Below, one piece after another: positions 12,196 through 24,300 of a stretch of DNA of 64,000 bases. The position numbers and the translations under genes are program-made. Origin of the DNA: Isoetes taiwanensis (lineage: Eukaryota > Streptophyta > Lycopodiopsida > Isoetales > Isoetaceae); NCBI GenBank assembly GCA_021234155.1, contig JAJEKV010000033.1, positions 8,897,641 to 8,961,640 on the forward strand. The letters run 5' to 3'. How positions within the stretch are numbered: position 1 is the stretch's first letter; the number at the start of each line of letters is the position of its first letter. Under the pieces are notes generated by a model. The model made no database searches. It was not told the DNA's origin and was given only the letters and a program-made list of their open reading frames with translations.

Positions 12196-12224
12196 CATTG
12201 AACATTGACGTTCTTGTCTTGCAG

Positions 12225-12355
12225 TGGTATTAGCGAAGATGCACGGCTTCTAGCAAACATAAAGTGTAGCATCCCAATGGTTGGAATGATCGACTCCCTC
12301 AATGTTTCAGTTGCAGCGGGCACTCATGCATCAAGCTGTGAATATTGCAAGGGCT
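12225..12355 (+). pseudogene. SpoU/TrmH-type RNA 2'-O-methyltransferase exon relic
   Basis: An exon-like segment sits between an acceptor (TTGTCTTGCAG) and a donor (GTAAGT). It reads GISEDARLLANIKCSIPMVG then MIDSLNVSVAAG, the conserved SAM-binding knot motif of SpoU/TrmH RNA ribose methyltransferases. After SVAAG the expected continuation (MHQAVNIARA) is in another frame, so one base is lost or gained. No other SpoU exon was found nearby. Likely a gene fragment, perhaps carried by a transposon. Confidence 0.65.
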
Positions 12356-12359
12356 GTAA

Positions 12360-13152
12360 GTATACTATAACGTTCCTTTTATTTTATAAATTCGCTATAA
12401 CATGAAACGTAAGGTGAGTTTGAATGGTTGTCTTCTGAAGTAATTATTTATACTATAGACCTTCCCCACGCCTAACCCAGCCTCTTTTCCCTATACGGAT
12501 TGATCCTTGCTAGTTTTGTAGCTTTGTGGCAATGATATTAAGCTTGGGATTTAAGTTGAGTGGTCCTGTGAGTTTTACAACAAGAGCTAGAGGATATGAT
12601 GATCCAATCTGTCATATAATCTTCAGATGTCTTAGGATACCATGTAGTAAAGTGATATTACCAGAAGATTGACATTAGTTATAATTTATAGGGGAGCCAT
12701 GGAGACTTAGATACTGAGCAACAGAGAATCTTTAGAACAGAGCTTTACCTTCGGCACAAGTGTCATGCCAAAGACATTATACAACACTTTAAGATGTTTT
12801 GTTTCAAGCTCCTTTAAGCTTCAATTTTTAAACTTAGAAATTTAGGTTCTCTTTTTATGATGCAACGTATTGCAGAAGCTGGTAGCTAGGAATTATTGGG
12901 GTAATTCCATAGCAAAGTGAAAGCATCATCTACATTATGCATGTTACTAATGGTTTTCGATTTTGGCGAGCACCCAATCATTGGATTCTAGTCAGCATCA
13001 ATGGTGTTGGTTTTGGTTCTGCAATGGCTTCTAAAAGTTTTTTACCGAATGCTTGAACTAGTTTTGGTGAACTAGAGACGGATCATTATGAGCTATTGGT
13101 GTAGCTCATATCACAACTTCAGCCTGTTCGAGTAATTGAAGCAGTTATAGTC
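12360..13152. other. no recognisable gene
   Basis: AT-rich sequence between the SpoU exon relic and the MITE. I see no exon with family resemblance. Confidence 0.4.
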
Positions 13153-13156
13153 TATT

Positions 13157-13479
13157 GGGTAAAAGCATGCTACGGTGTACCACTTTTGGAACCCTCAAAA
13201 GTACCTACACTGGGTACTTTTAAAACTGGTACTTTCTGTTTTTTCTTTCCATTAAAATCAATCGAATTTTTTTGAATTGAGGGTCAATAACATGTCAATC
13301 TATAGTACTAGAGGATAACAATACTACTAATGACTAAAATAAATGAATTAACTCTCAAACTTATTGTTTATTGTGGCATTTTTGCAAGTTCCCAGTACCC
13401 AGTGCTGGGTACTTTTCTGGGTAGTTTTGTACTACCTAAATAGGTACTTTAGATGGTACACCCTAGCATGCTTTCACCC
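13157..13479. mobile_element. MITE with GGGTAAAAG-type TIRs
   Basis: A 323-bp element with terminal inverted repeats of about 26 bp, beginning GGGTAAAAGCATGCTACGG at the left and mirrored by CTAGCATGCTTTCACCC at the right. It is flanked by the 4-bp direct repeat TATT (13,153-13,156 and 13,480-13,483). The interior is rich in GGTACTT/AAGTACC words and codes for nothing. The outer TIR bases match those of the 13.5-kb transposon at 20,996-34,501, so it is a probable non-autonomous relative. Confidence 0.88.
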
Positions 13480-13805
13480 TATTATTTATGTGAACAAGCT
13501 ACAACTATCATGCTAAGATGTCAAAGGAAAGTTAATTTGTGGATTTGAAACTGTAAAATTTATTTCAACATAAATCTAATAAGGCTGTATCAAAAATCTT
13601 TTTCTTTTATAAAGTTATGTACACTAGGTAATTGATGGGCAGCAGAGGTTGTATGCCCCGTGGTTTTGTAGAGGATACAACCCCCCTGCCTAAACTTTGC
13701 TCCATGGCTTTATGCTTTTGTGACTAAATATCCAGTAGTCTCTGATTATTTAGAATTATGGCATGCATATATAGTATTTGAATTTTGTGATTATTTGTTG
13801 TAGGG

Positions 13806-14614
13806 TTTTATTGCGGATTTGTAGGCTTTCATTTTAGTAATGGCATAATAGGGATAATGAAGAAATGCAAAGATGCAACCCAAAGGCATATCTTTAAGCA
13901 GAAAATCTCTTCCTCGCCAAGGTAAACATATTTGTTTGACAATGCACATTTTAAATTAGTGATCTTTAGTTTAATTCTTTGGGTCCAATATTGCATTTAG
14001 TTTCAATATTTCTTTTGTGTTATCTTCTTTTCACATGTTTTGTTTAGCACGTATTGTTCTTTCTTGCTACTTTGCATCGAACTTAAAGTCTTCGCCTTGC
14101 AATGCATTCCAATTCCCGGCTGTCTTGCCGAAATTGAGAGACCTGCAACCCCAAGACGCAGTGGTTTCCCACTATCAAAAGCCTCAGAGACTTATTAATA
14201 ATTTGATACAGTGGTTTTCTCGCCCATGCGACTGGGTACTTGATGCATTTTCTAGGACTGGCACTACTGCAATTTGCATTCTTATAGGGACATAATGTGG
14301 TGTCAGTAGATATAGATGCAGAGAAGATAAGTTTCATCAGGATCAGAATAAGTTATTCCTGTGAGCTTTTTCCTGATGAAAATGAGGAATTAGATGCCAA
14401 AAATAGTGCTGGAGATATTAAAGGAACCCATACAGAAGTCCATCCTCCCATCATGGGGAGAAAAGATGAAGATGTGGAGTTTGTTGATCTGGAGCCAGTG
14501 GAGCAAGAGGCCACCATGAAGCCTATTCAAATTGCCTTAGAATCAGAAACAGGAGTTTCTGGCTTTGTTTGGCCTCTCTGGAAACAGATCCAAAGGGAGA
14601 TGAGAGTCCTGTAG
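13806..14614 (+). pseudogene. beta-class amino-methyltransferase C-terminal relic
   Basis: Plus-strand segment reading YQKPQRLINNLIQW then VLDAFSRTGTTAI, the motif I (DxFxGxGTT) of prokaryotic-type DNA amino-methyltransferases. NVVSVDIDAEKI follows, the acidic motif II. The shift between the two parts at about 14,280 is a frameshift or an unrecognised splice. The tail (LFPDENEELDAKN, then EVHPPI) is clearly related to the tail of the methyltransferase in the transposon at 36,902-45,507 (LPDENQELGAKS, EIQPPF). A preceding exon-like piece may lie at 13,806-13,921. The catalytic DPPY-type motif, which should lie upstream, was not found, so this is a 3' fragment. The stop is at 14,612-14,614. Confidence 0.75.
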
Positions 14615-14744
14615 AGTGGGAAGAACCACCTCTCTCAGTATAAATGTATACAAACAAGTTTTAATTTGAAACAGACGATATAACTTTATACCAAGGGTCC
14701 TGTCTTCTGAAAGGGTAGAACATTTGATACCAATTCTGTTGCGG

Positions 14745-15026
14745 TGGTATATGAGACCATATATATAGTCGTATAGAGAGTAGTATACACGCACATGCAT
14801 GCGTGGAGGATATAGGCATGCATGGATTGTGGTGTGGGAGGGTCCATTATCTATCACTGTGTTATCTGAGCAGGGAGAGAAAATAAAGACGGTGTATGAG
14901 AGATTTTCTTGATCTAACTATGGAGATTATGAGTCTTTATATTGTGCATTGTATAGATCTGTTAGAGTGAAGCTTGGATTACTGGTTTTTCATCCTTCTT
15001 GCAAGGTCAGAGTTTAGGCTCTAACA
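14745..15026 (+). repeat. 5' LTR of small LTR retrotransposon
   Basis: A 282-bp repeat beginning TGGTATATGAGA and ending CTCTAACA. It is matched in direct orientation by the copy at 16,274-16,525, with differences and deletions. It is followed by a possible primer-binding site, ATTTGGTGACCACGG. Confidence 0.85.
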
Positions 15027-15660
15027 ATTTGGTGACCACGGTGCTCGACAAACCATTGTTTGGCAAGAATTTCCACTGGAAAAGAATTGTTACCATTTGT
15101 CTTGTGATCGTCGGTAAAGAATGACACCATTGAGCAAGGAGCAATTCCTTTGTGTGAAGGGGATTTTGCCGTAACTGATTTGTGTGGTACAATATGACAA
15201 GAAAGCATAGTTTTATACCCATGAGAAGTAAGAAGGATATACCACCAAAATCTATCGTAACAAAAAAGGTAGGTGACTCAGTATTTTGGTTCAAAATTGC
15301 ATTAAGATTCAATTTCATTTTCAGATTTGTGAGCAGATCTGGGGTCTAATTCTCAGATCCAGGAGGTTCTAATTCCATTTAATGATCTAGAAGGTAGTCC
15401 AATTTTGTTTTTCAAATTAAAGGGAGATTCCATTTTGTTTTTTCAATTTCAAGAACCTGAAGAAGAGTCTGAGATGGTTGTATTACCACTGATGGTGTGG
15501 GCTTTTCAGTTTATAGGAATTCCAAAGTTTGATGAACTGGTAGATCGGATACTTTGAAGCATATTGTGAAATTTGGGAAATATTGCCAACAATGTAGGTT
15601 ACCGGCTTGTGATTATTTGCTTTAGTTTCAAAGCTCTTTGCAAGATTGAGTGGAGGATTG

Positions 15661-16235
15661 CGCACATACCATTATATATCAGGAATTGAAGGAAGCATTC
15701 ATTGCTACTTATCAAGAAGTCTATGATAAGGATAAGACTATCTAAAGATGGACCAATTTCACACACAAGGAGGATGAATCAATAAGGGAGTATAATCAGC
15801 AGTATATTGCGGTTCTCAAAGCCGTAGTTAATTTGAAGATTGCAAGAAATGATGAACTGGATATCCAATGATATATAAAAGGGCTGAAATGAGCTATTGC
15901 TCATACGATAAAGGCTAAACAACCTACAATATTATTGGAAGCAAAAAAGTTTGCTCTCAAGGCAGAAGACAAGCTAGGATACATTCATGAAGTTGCTGCT
16001 CCGGCCCAGAGCATAAAGCAACAGAGGAGATTGCAGCGAAAGTTTCTAACTTTACAATAGGGGAGAAATCAAGGGATGTTTAGTTTATTACTTGTGAGTA
16101 TTGTGGATCTATTGGACATTCTGAAACCACATGTAGATGTCAAATCAAGGGTCATAATGATCAAGAATATAGGGAGAAGAGATTCTTTGAGAGGGTTAAT
16201 CCGGTATTCGCTGTTATGCAATAAGCAATTAAGCA
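15661..16235 (+). pseudogene. retrotransposon gag relic
   Basis: Decayed gag frame in the small LTR element: ELKEAFIATYQEVYDKDKT, then EYNQQYIAVLKAVVNLKIAR, then a CCHC zinc knuckle CEYCGSIGHSETTC near 16,090-16,135. Stops and frame changes interrupt it. The form (retrotrans_gag followed by a knuckle) is more like Ty3/gypsy than copia gag, but with no pol the class stays open. Confidence 0.7.
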
Positions 16236-16273
16236 TCACCTATTCCTATTCAACCAATGCAAGCAGCAAGGGG

Positions 16274-16525
16274 TGGTATATGAGATCATATACATAGTCG
16301 TATAGGGAGTAGTATATATGCACAGCATGCATGGAGGATATAGGCACGTATGCATTGGAATCTAAGCAGGGAGAGAAAACAGAGACGGTGATGAGAGAGA
16401 GATTATCTTGATCTGGCTATGGAGATTATGAGTCTTTATGTTGTGCATTGCATAGACCTGGTAGAGTGAAGCTTGGATTACTGATTTTTCATCATTCTTG
16501 CAAGGTTGGAGTTTAGGCTCTAACA
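16274..16525 (+). repeat. 3' LTR of small LTR retrotransposon
   Basis: A 252-bp copy of the LTR at 14,745-15,026, with the same ends (TGGTATATGAGA ... CTCTAACA) and internal deletions. Confidence 0.85.
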
Positions 16526-16529
16526 TTTA

Positions 16530-17520
16530 TGAGATGTACAACTATTGATAGATCTTCTACAAAAGATACATTGTACCACATTTTATTCATGATTAGCTTA
16601 TGATATATGCTTCTTTATCAACTTCTAACTTGAACAGCTTCTTTCTCTGCTCTGTAATATCATCTTCCTTCCTTTGCAACTGCTATTACAAAGACATTGA
16701 CACACAATATGCAAAAGAATCTATTGTACTTACATGTATTTTTACCATAGAAATATTTGTATTTCACCCCCCAAACAGTGTTTTTTTTTTCTTTGCCTCT
16801 TTATTTATATTAAATAACTCTAAAATTGTTGTTTTTACGGAGAGTTCTATACAGCATGTGTCCAGAAATCTACTTTGCTCGCAAATTTGTCTTATTTTTT
16901 AATTTTTCAAAATTTTCAAAGGAATCTTTCGAACGCACATATTAAATAAGTGTGTTTCGTTTTAAACATTGTTTATTCTCGAAGGGTTCACATGAAGACA
17001 GACAAAAGCTCCCGCTAGCTAGGCTTTTCATTCATCTCAGCAGAATTCTACAATGGTTGAGAGTGGATAGCTGCATATTTGCAAGCTACCCACAATAAAA
17101 AAACACAGGGAATATCCAGTTATATCATCTGGACCCCAAAAAAATTCTACAGATGTCAGTTAAGTGTACTGTAGAGAGCTTATCACCGGGATTAAAAAAC
17201 CTCCCCCTTTCGGGTTTTTGAGGAAAAACCCTAGTGATAAGCCCTCTGCAAGGGGCTTGGACACAACATAAGGCTGCAAAAACAAATGCTCCCACACAAA
17301 GAAAACCCCCAAAGCCTGAAGAAGACGGAGTCGCGCATCCCACTGCACCTGCACATCAACAAACTAGAACACAAAGATAAGGAAACAACAATCTCGAAAC
17401 GCGAGGGGCTGGTCACGCGTGCTACGCGACAAAAAACAACCTCGAAAAAGCGAGGGGCTGGTCATGCGTGCCACGCAACAAAAACAACATTTACAATAAT
17501 ATACACATTAAGGGAGGGTG
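16530..17520. other. no gene; possible LINE 3' relic
   Basis: AT-rich to about 16,960. Around 17,185-17,245 a GGGATTAAAAAACC..CGGGTTTTTGAGGAAAAACC pattern echoes the 3' UTR hairpin of the LINE copies at 0.3 and 51 kb. This suggests a diverged LINE 3' end on the minus strand. No coding domain is visible. Confidence 0.35.
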
Positions 17521-17526
17521 GGTGGG

Positions 17527-18053
17527 AGTCAAGGGAACTGCCGAGAGAGGAGAAAACGCTGATAAGAAGTCGATGAAGAAGCTGCAAGAAATAGTGATCC
17601 CAAATGAACCAGAGCCATAGAAAATGTATGCAATGCATGCATGCTCGCCCATTCGAGAATGTCGATCCGATGGCTTGGATCGATGGGATTCTCGAAGGGC
17701 CTCCATGAAAACAAACAAAAGCTCCCAACAAAAAGAGAACTTTCTTATCAAAATGGGACCGAGGTCGAAGGCTGGAGGATGGCAAAAAAAGGAGACAAGA
17801 TCGAGGAAGAACATGTCCCAATATAGAAAAAAACGTTAAACTCAAGCAGGGAAAAGCCCCTCCCCTACCTGGTATAAAAAAAAAAAAGAGTCAAGGGAAC
17901 TGCTGAGAGAGGAGAAAATGCTGATGAGAAGTTGATGAAGAAGCTACAAGAAATAGCGATCCTAAATGAACCAGAGCCACAGAAAATGCATGCAATGCAT
18001 GCATGCATGCTCGCCCATTCGAGAATGCCGATCAGATGGCTCGGATCGATGGG
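17527..18053 (+). repeat. pair of ~168-bp direct repeats
   Basis: Copies at 17,527-17,695 and 17,887-18,053 both begin GTCAAGGGAACTGC and end in GGATCGATGGGATT. They differ at about a dozen sites and in the number of TGCA steps. No gene is seen within them. Confidence 0.8.
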
Positions 18054-18059
18054 ATTATA

Positions 18060-18740
18060 GAATTGAATGAAAATAACAATGTTTGGTTTGATTTAGAGAA
18101 GGTTCTAAAATTTATGATTGTTTACTATAATTTAAGTAAGAGAGACATTGACATTGATGGAAAATTATAAATCTGCTTGAAACTTGATGAGATAGAATTG
18201 GCGCACAAGAAAAAGTTTGAGAGAGTATCATTAACTCTTATGAACAAAGCACTTCCAGCTGAGTGTGATAAACAAAGGCAATTGAAGAAAAAGAAAAAGA
18301 TGCAGAATGGTTTTCTATTCAATGGGAGGAGCTAAGGATGAAAGTTCGCCAAAAGGCTAAGGGAAAATTTTGATGCTATGGTTTAGTAGGGCCCGTTATA
18401 GATGAAAAAAATAAAATTAGCCAACCTTTCTACAAACAAAAATCACTCTACTTGAAAATTCACCACATCCACTAAGTGTCATAACTATGGATTCACCTTA
18501 TCCTCTACCCTCCTTCTCGAAGATTTCTTAAGGAATCGCCTAATATTCTAGGCTTTCTTCATAACCTATTCTATTCTCCATATCCATTCATGTACATATA
18601 ATAATTTTAAGAGATATTTTTGTAGCTATTGTGTTTCAAATATTTCCAATGATGCACTGGAGAGTATTTTTTTACAGACCTCCCTATTTATAGATTTGTT
18701 TTATCTACAAAGATAAGCCATGTTCTCATTTGCAAAGGTT
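18060..18740 (+). other. possible decayed coding tract, unassigned
   Basis: A broken plus-strand frame reads KRDIDIDGKL...LKLDEIELAHKKKFERVS before ending in a lysine-rich stretch near 18,300. The residue pattern looks protein-like, but I cannot name a family. The remainder to 18,740 shows nothing. Confidence 0.3.
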
Positions 18741-18750
18741 AAGTTATGGT

Positions 18751-20991
18751 ATTGCACTTGGTATCTTTTTGCCTACTAATTTGAGATGACGAGAGAACAA
18801 GAAATCAAGCTTGCGGCCGCGAGAATTAAATACAATTAGAGCAGGGACGATTCGAAAGAAGCCCACATATTTGATCCTAGTGAGTTTGTTAACAACACTT
18901 TGCATTCGCGCAAAATCTAAGCGGCTTCTAATAAAATTCCTTTGGGAAATGCCAGAACGCAAATAATTGCATTTGGTATCCCTTTTCCTACTAATTTAAG
19001 ATGACAAGAGAACAAGAAATTAAGCTTGCAGCCCTGAGAATTAAGTATAAGGAGAAACGAGCCTTAGAGACACCTCAAGACCGTGAAGCTCGACTATTGA
19101 AACGAGTACTACAAAAAAGGGAAGCTACAACAGCTTGCCACAGAAACAGAAAATGAACATCGACAAAGTTTGGCTATACATGCCCAACATAAACGCCAAA
19201 GAAGAGCCACATAAAATGCAACAGAAACAGAAGAAGATCATCAACAAAAATTAGCTGAACTCGCCCTAAATCAATGCCAAAGAAGAGCTAAACATGCTTC
19301 CACGAAAACAGAGGAAGAACATCATGAAAGGTTGCATGAATTTGCACAATATCAACATGAGAGAAGAGCCCAACCATCTACATACAGAATAGCAAGGTCT
19401 CTTCAAATCACACAAGTACAGCAATACCATTCCGGCCCATTCAATAGTCAATGCATACATTGTGGGGCCTTTGCATTTAAAGATGATAGTACAAATTGAT
19501 GCCACGCTGGACAAATCAAGTTAGATCCCCTATAACCAATGTCACATCTACTTCAAAGTCTATTGACATGTCAACACCCGAAAAGCAACAACTTTCACCA
19601 ACACATCAAGGCCTACAATAGTGCTCTTGCTTTTGCTTCATTTGGTGCCATGGAATATATTGTTTCAAGATCCAAGGACAAATATACGATAGAGTAGGTC
19701 CAGCCCATGTCAACGGCTTGGAATCAGCAACATACTCCCGACTGTACATTCTAGATGCTGACTACGCACATGAAACACGAGCTAAAAACCCGCAGAATGA
19801 AAATTGCGACAATTAACTCCTTAAAGAACTTGATATCGAGCTACACAACATCCCTATGCAGCAGCCTTGATGATGATGCATGAGGTAGAGGAGCAAGCAC
19901 AATGCTCCAGCAAAGGCATGAGAGACATCAAGATGTACTTCAACAATAATAGGCACAATCCAGCATGCTCAAATGAAGTTGCTGTGATATTTGTGAATGC
20001 ATATGGAGAGCCGCCATTCGATAGGCACATTTGTATACATCAAAAGGATGCCAGCCTAAAAAAGATCCCAATCACAGACCCAAATCGTGATCCCTTGGTT
20101 TACCCCATTCAGTGACCAGGAAACGTCCTCTACATCTTCCAAGAAAAAAGAGAATGTCATTATGTTTCAATTCTATAATTACCGGCTAGCAATAAGATGT
20201 CCAACTTGCAACCCCTTGCTTTGTGCAGGAAAACTAACACAACAATTTATTATTGACATCTACTCGAGAGTCGAAGCAAACAATCTAAACTGGATCAAGA
20301 AAAACCAAAGGACATTGCACATCGAGTTGTACCACGGGCTTATAGATTGCATAGACCACGAAGCAGAACAAAGAGGTTTAAAATCTGGCAAGCTGGTCAT
20401 CTTATCTTCTTTGTTCAATGGAAGTCAAAGAGCAATGCAACAAAACTTCAGGATTCAATGGCCTTGATCTGAAGATTTGTCAAAGCAGACATGTTCCTAA
20501 CATGTACATCCCAAATCGGATAGAGATAAGACACAACCTGTTGTCTGGACAACAACCACACGATAGACCAGATTTGATTGCACGTGTATTCCACACAAAA
20601 CTTAAAGCATTCTTCCATGATCTATTTGACAATGATATCTTGGGCAAAATAAAGGCGCACACATACACGATAGAGTTCAAAAAATGAGGCTTGCCACATT
20701 GTCACCTACTAATGATCCTAGAACAAGAAGATAAAATAAGAGATAACGATGCCATTGACAGCATCACAAGTGCCGAGGTACCAAGCGAAGAAAACCCGAA
20801 CATGCAAGAGATTGTTATCAAGCATATGATCCATGGACCATGTGAAAACCTCAATTCAAATGCTCCTTGCATGCAAGTCAAGGAAGGAAGTCCAACCAAG
20901 GATGTATGAAGGGATTTCCGAAGACTTTTAGTGAGAACGCTAAAATCAATGCAAATGGCTATCCTGCGTCTTGTTTTTATTCTCTTTTGGA
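18751..20991 (+). pseudogene. Helitron Rep/helicase protein, N-terminal half, decayed
   Basis: Broken plus-strand frames follow the order of Helitron transposases. First come basic Q/R-rich N-terminal repeats with QYHSGPFNSQCIHCG. NSALAFASFGA follows, then NEVAVIFVNAYGEPPFDRHI and PITDPNRDPLVYPI. The Helitron-like N domain follows (AGKLTQQFIIDIYSRVE, PGQQPHDRPDL-like). Last is the Rep region with the HUH-type PHCHLLMIL and KHMIHGPCENLN. The 18,751-18,835 segment is duplicated near 18,975-19,060. Stops and frameshifts are frequent. The sequence is cut at 20,995 by the transposon whose TSD is AACT. The two Rep tyrosines and the helicase are not found on the other side, so the Helitron was already truncated or rearranged. 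Confidence 0.88.
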
Positions 20992-20995
20992 AACT

Positions 20996-21017
20996 GGGTA
21001 AAAGCATGAAAGCGTGT
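20996..21017 (+). repeat. Element 1 left TIR
   Basis: Begins GGGTAAAAGCATGAAAG. It is preceded by AACT, the same four bases that follow the right TIR, and followed within 100 bp by two TGTACATC words. Confidence 0.9.
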
Positions 21018-21312
21018 ATGTACATCGTACTGAATTGAAGGACGAATTTGTGCTTTTTTGGGGTACATTTTAGATGTACATCAAGATACTCTGGTTTGTC
21101 GTTTTGTGTCAGGTTTGCAATGATTGTAAGATCATCCCTGACAGTGCCCCCAAAATTCTTGGTTAACCACCGAACCACCGAACCAATTCGAACGGATCCG
21201 TCCCTCCCTTTCCGAAATTCTCCTCTTTCACAGGACGAACACCGAACTAATTCCAGAAGCAAACACATACCAATTGAATCTACAAGAAATACAAATCAAT
21301 TTCAATCTGTTC

Positions 21313-24300
21313 ATGGAGGGTGAGAATTCCAATGGAAGTGGTGGTTCTAAGCGCAAGTATGCCGACATTGGCCAGTGTTATGCCACAAAACAAATAAAGC
21401 AGTGTGTTGACAGGTCGGTGGATTGCATCCTCAGTTGTTGGCAAACGCTTCGTCCAGATCAAAGATTAGTTTTTTGTGCTCGTTTGTTGCAAGATGACAG
21501 GCTTTTTTCTTTTTTCAAACCTGTAATTGGAAATCCTTCCGAAGTTATTGTTATGAAATCAATGATCAGAAACTTGAAAGATAGGCTTCAAGAAGTAAAA
21601 AACGCTAATAGCAAAGATACATTGGTGCAAAACATTCAACATTATCAATGATTGTTGGAAAAAAGGAGATATAAACAAGAATGTTTCTTCAAAATTGCTA
21701 AAGATCTGACCAAGAAATTTATCCAAAGCTGCAGCAAGAAGGAAGATAATGTCATTAAGTGGAGCAAATGTATGGGCTTTGGCGGGAAGGATGCCAAGAT
21801 CAAATAGAATCGATGATTCAATCAAATGTCGGGGTTAAGTGAATTTTGGCTTGATAATACCAAGGTTTCACCAAAGGTTAGAGATGTCATGAAGAGGAGA
21901 ACACAAGCAATACAATACCTTGATATCTCACAGGTTTGCTCTTATAATTGAATCAATTCAGTTTTGGAGATTATGTTTTCTTCCAAAATTCTTTCATGAC
22001 TTTCTTCTGTACATTCTAGTTCTGTTTCGAGTGACCTGTTAATGAATACACATGGTTTTCATGAAATGTATTGCATTTTACATTGTCTACATTTTTACAT
22101 TGTTTACATAGTAGCAGAAATTTTGCAGTGATGTGCTATTAGGTACTTTTTAGATGTACATCCATTAACACTTACATGTCCATGCAGCTGCATTTACATG
22201 TGCTTGAATATCAAAATTACATCATTTTACATTTTAGTGTACTTTCAGGTGATGAAGCCAAACAAATCACACATATGTACATTAGATGTACTAATATTGT
22301 AACATTAATGTGATGCACTAATATTGTAACATTAATTAGATGTACATTGGATGTACATTAAATGTCTGATAACATCGATGGAACTGTTATTGTACATTAG
22401 ATGTCTTGATGTACATTAGATGTACATTAGATGTACGATGAATGCATCGATGGAAGCTGTTGGATGGACATTTTATGTACATAGAACATACATTAAATGT
22501 ACAATTGTATAGTTCAATACTCTTTTGGCATCTGGTTGCCGGCATCATTTTGCTAACATGATCTTTAATGCTTTTGTTATTGCAGTCTGAGCTTTATCAA
22601 CAGTTTGTATATCAGAATCGATACTAAAATTGGCCTTGACCGATTCGAGTATCCGAAACCTGATTGCATAAGGAAATTGAAGGAGAGAAACACATATTGT
22701 TGTGTCAAACATGAGCAAGCAGATCTGTACAGAAAGGCCTTCAATGATATGAGGAGATCCCTACATGTTAATTGCACTTGCTGCTGCAGTGTCTGTGCAT
22801 CCCAGCAAAACAATGGAGTATGTCAAGCAAACAAGAAGACTTTTGATAATGTTAGTATCTTGTGGAGGTCAACAGTTTGCGAGAAATATGTGACGGATAA
22901 ATGGCATAAACTAAAATGCATCAAAGGTGAATGTGATGAATGTGGAGTGAAGAAATTAGACATTTGTCCAAACGAGGAAGATGGAATTTTAATGTCGGAC
23001 CGGCAAGTATATGCATATGTCAATGAGCCATCCAAAAAAGGTACATCCAGAAGGCTTAGATTAGTTGATCAGAATGAAAAGCATCTGTTTTGTTAAAGAA
23101 CATGAAAAATCAGCTTGCTAAGTTTACATATCATAACTTTATAGCACACTGGCAGAGCAAACAGTTTAAAAGATGTGTTGAGAAACTCCCGGATAATAGT
23201 GTGTTGTCTGTTGTTGACTTTGCAGAGAACTACACATTGAAACCAGGAAGTGCAATCCGAGCATTGGAATCCTGATCAAATTAGTATTTTGGTCCATATT
23301 TCAATGATGAAAATAGAAGGTAAGCTTAAAAAAACAGTGCATTTCTATGTTTCAAATGACAGGAAGCATGACACTCATTTTGTGCAACATGGTTTTAAAT
23401 TACATTTGGGGTGGCTTAAGAATAATGGAGGTGGACACATAAACCTTCATTATGTGTGGTCGGATGGTTGTGCATCTCAATTCAAATCTGCATGGGCATG
23501 GTATGGAATCTGTAGATACCATGTTGAAAATAAAATTCGAGTCATATGGAATTTCTTTGGATCTGGCCATGGGAAAGGCACACATGATGGCGAGGCTGGT
23601 ATAGCAAAGTTGTGGTTTGAGAGCGGGAGAGAAAAAACAAAATGGCATGCGGTGTGGTGTGCAAGAACTTGTCTGCGATTTTAAGGGCCCGGGAATCGGA
23701 TTGTGAAAGGGTGTTTTGGGAGGTTGGAAAAACAGATGTGAACAGGCGAGCAAGCATTCAATTGCAAGACTTTACACGGTACTTTCGGCAAATACATTAC
23801 GTGTCAACTATAAACCCAGCCCAGATCCAACAAAGTTGCTATCAGACCACTCTCGTGCTTTTTGTGATGCTTGCATGAACTTCAATTGGTTGAATTGTGA
23901 GAACATTAAACATTGTGGAGAATGGTCTCTAAAAAGTTTGGAGCCCACAGATCATATTGCCTCTCGTGGTGAAGTTGAAAATGATGTGGATGTTTTGTAT
24001 GCAGAAGACGAGGCTGGTTTTGATGACACTGTAGGAGTTTCAGATGTATTTGTGTCTTTTGCAGCACCAGACAATGTGGAAGGTGTTTCATACTATGTTC
24101 TCATGTGCACCAGGGAAAAGCATGCATTGGAAGAAGATTCAATTGATGACTGTGGAAATGAATACTCTGCTGGCACTAATGTCATTGAAGGACAATATTA
24201 TGAACTAATCCCAGGCTGCCACAATAAGTATAAACTGCTTCTTACTAAGAATGTTTTGGTACCTGCAGAATCTATGATTGGGGTTCGAATCCCATTCAAG

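Larger units (their letters stand above)
14745..16525 (+). mobile_element. small non-autonomous LTR retrotransposon (gag only)
   Basis: Two LTRs with TG...CA ends bound a 1.25-kb interior that holds only a decayed gag. A purine-rich tract (AGCAGCAAGGGG) directly precedes the 3' LTR. No protease, integrase or RT is present, so it needed another element's enzymes, as TRIM or LARD-type elements do. The LTRs differ at many positions, so the insertion is old. I do not see a convincing target duplication. Confidence 0.82.

Noticed and set aside
12087-12200. Upstream exon of the SpoU-type relic
   Set aside because: This stretch aligns with the SINE copy at 59 kb and is therefore SINE, not exon.
17286-17839. 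Several overlapping frames of 60-127 residues near 17.3-17.8 kb
   Set aside because: They lie on both strands of a duplicated repeat with no domain, signal or splice support.
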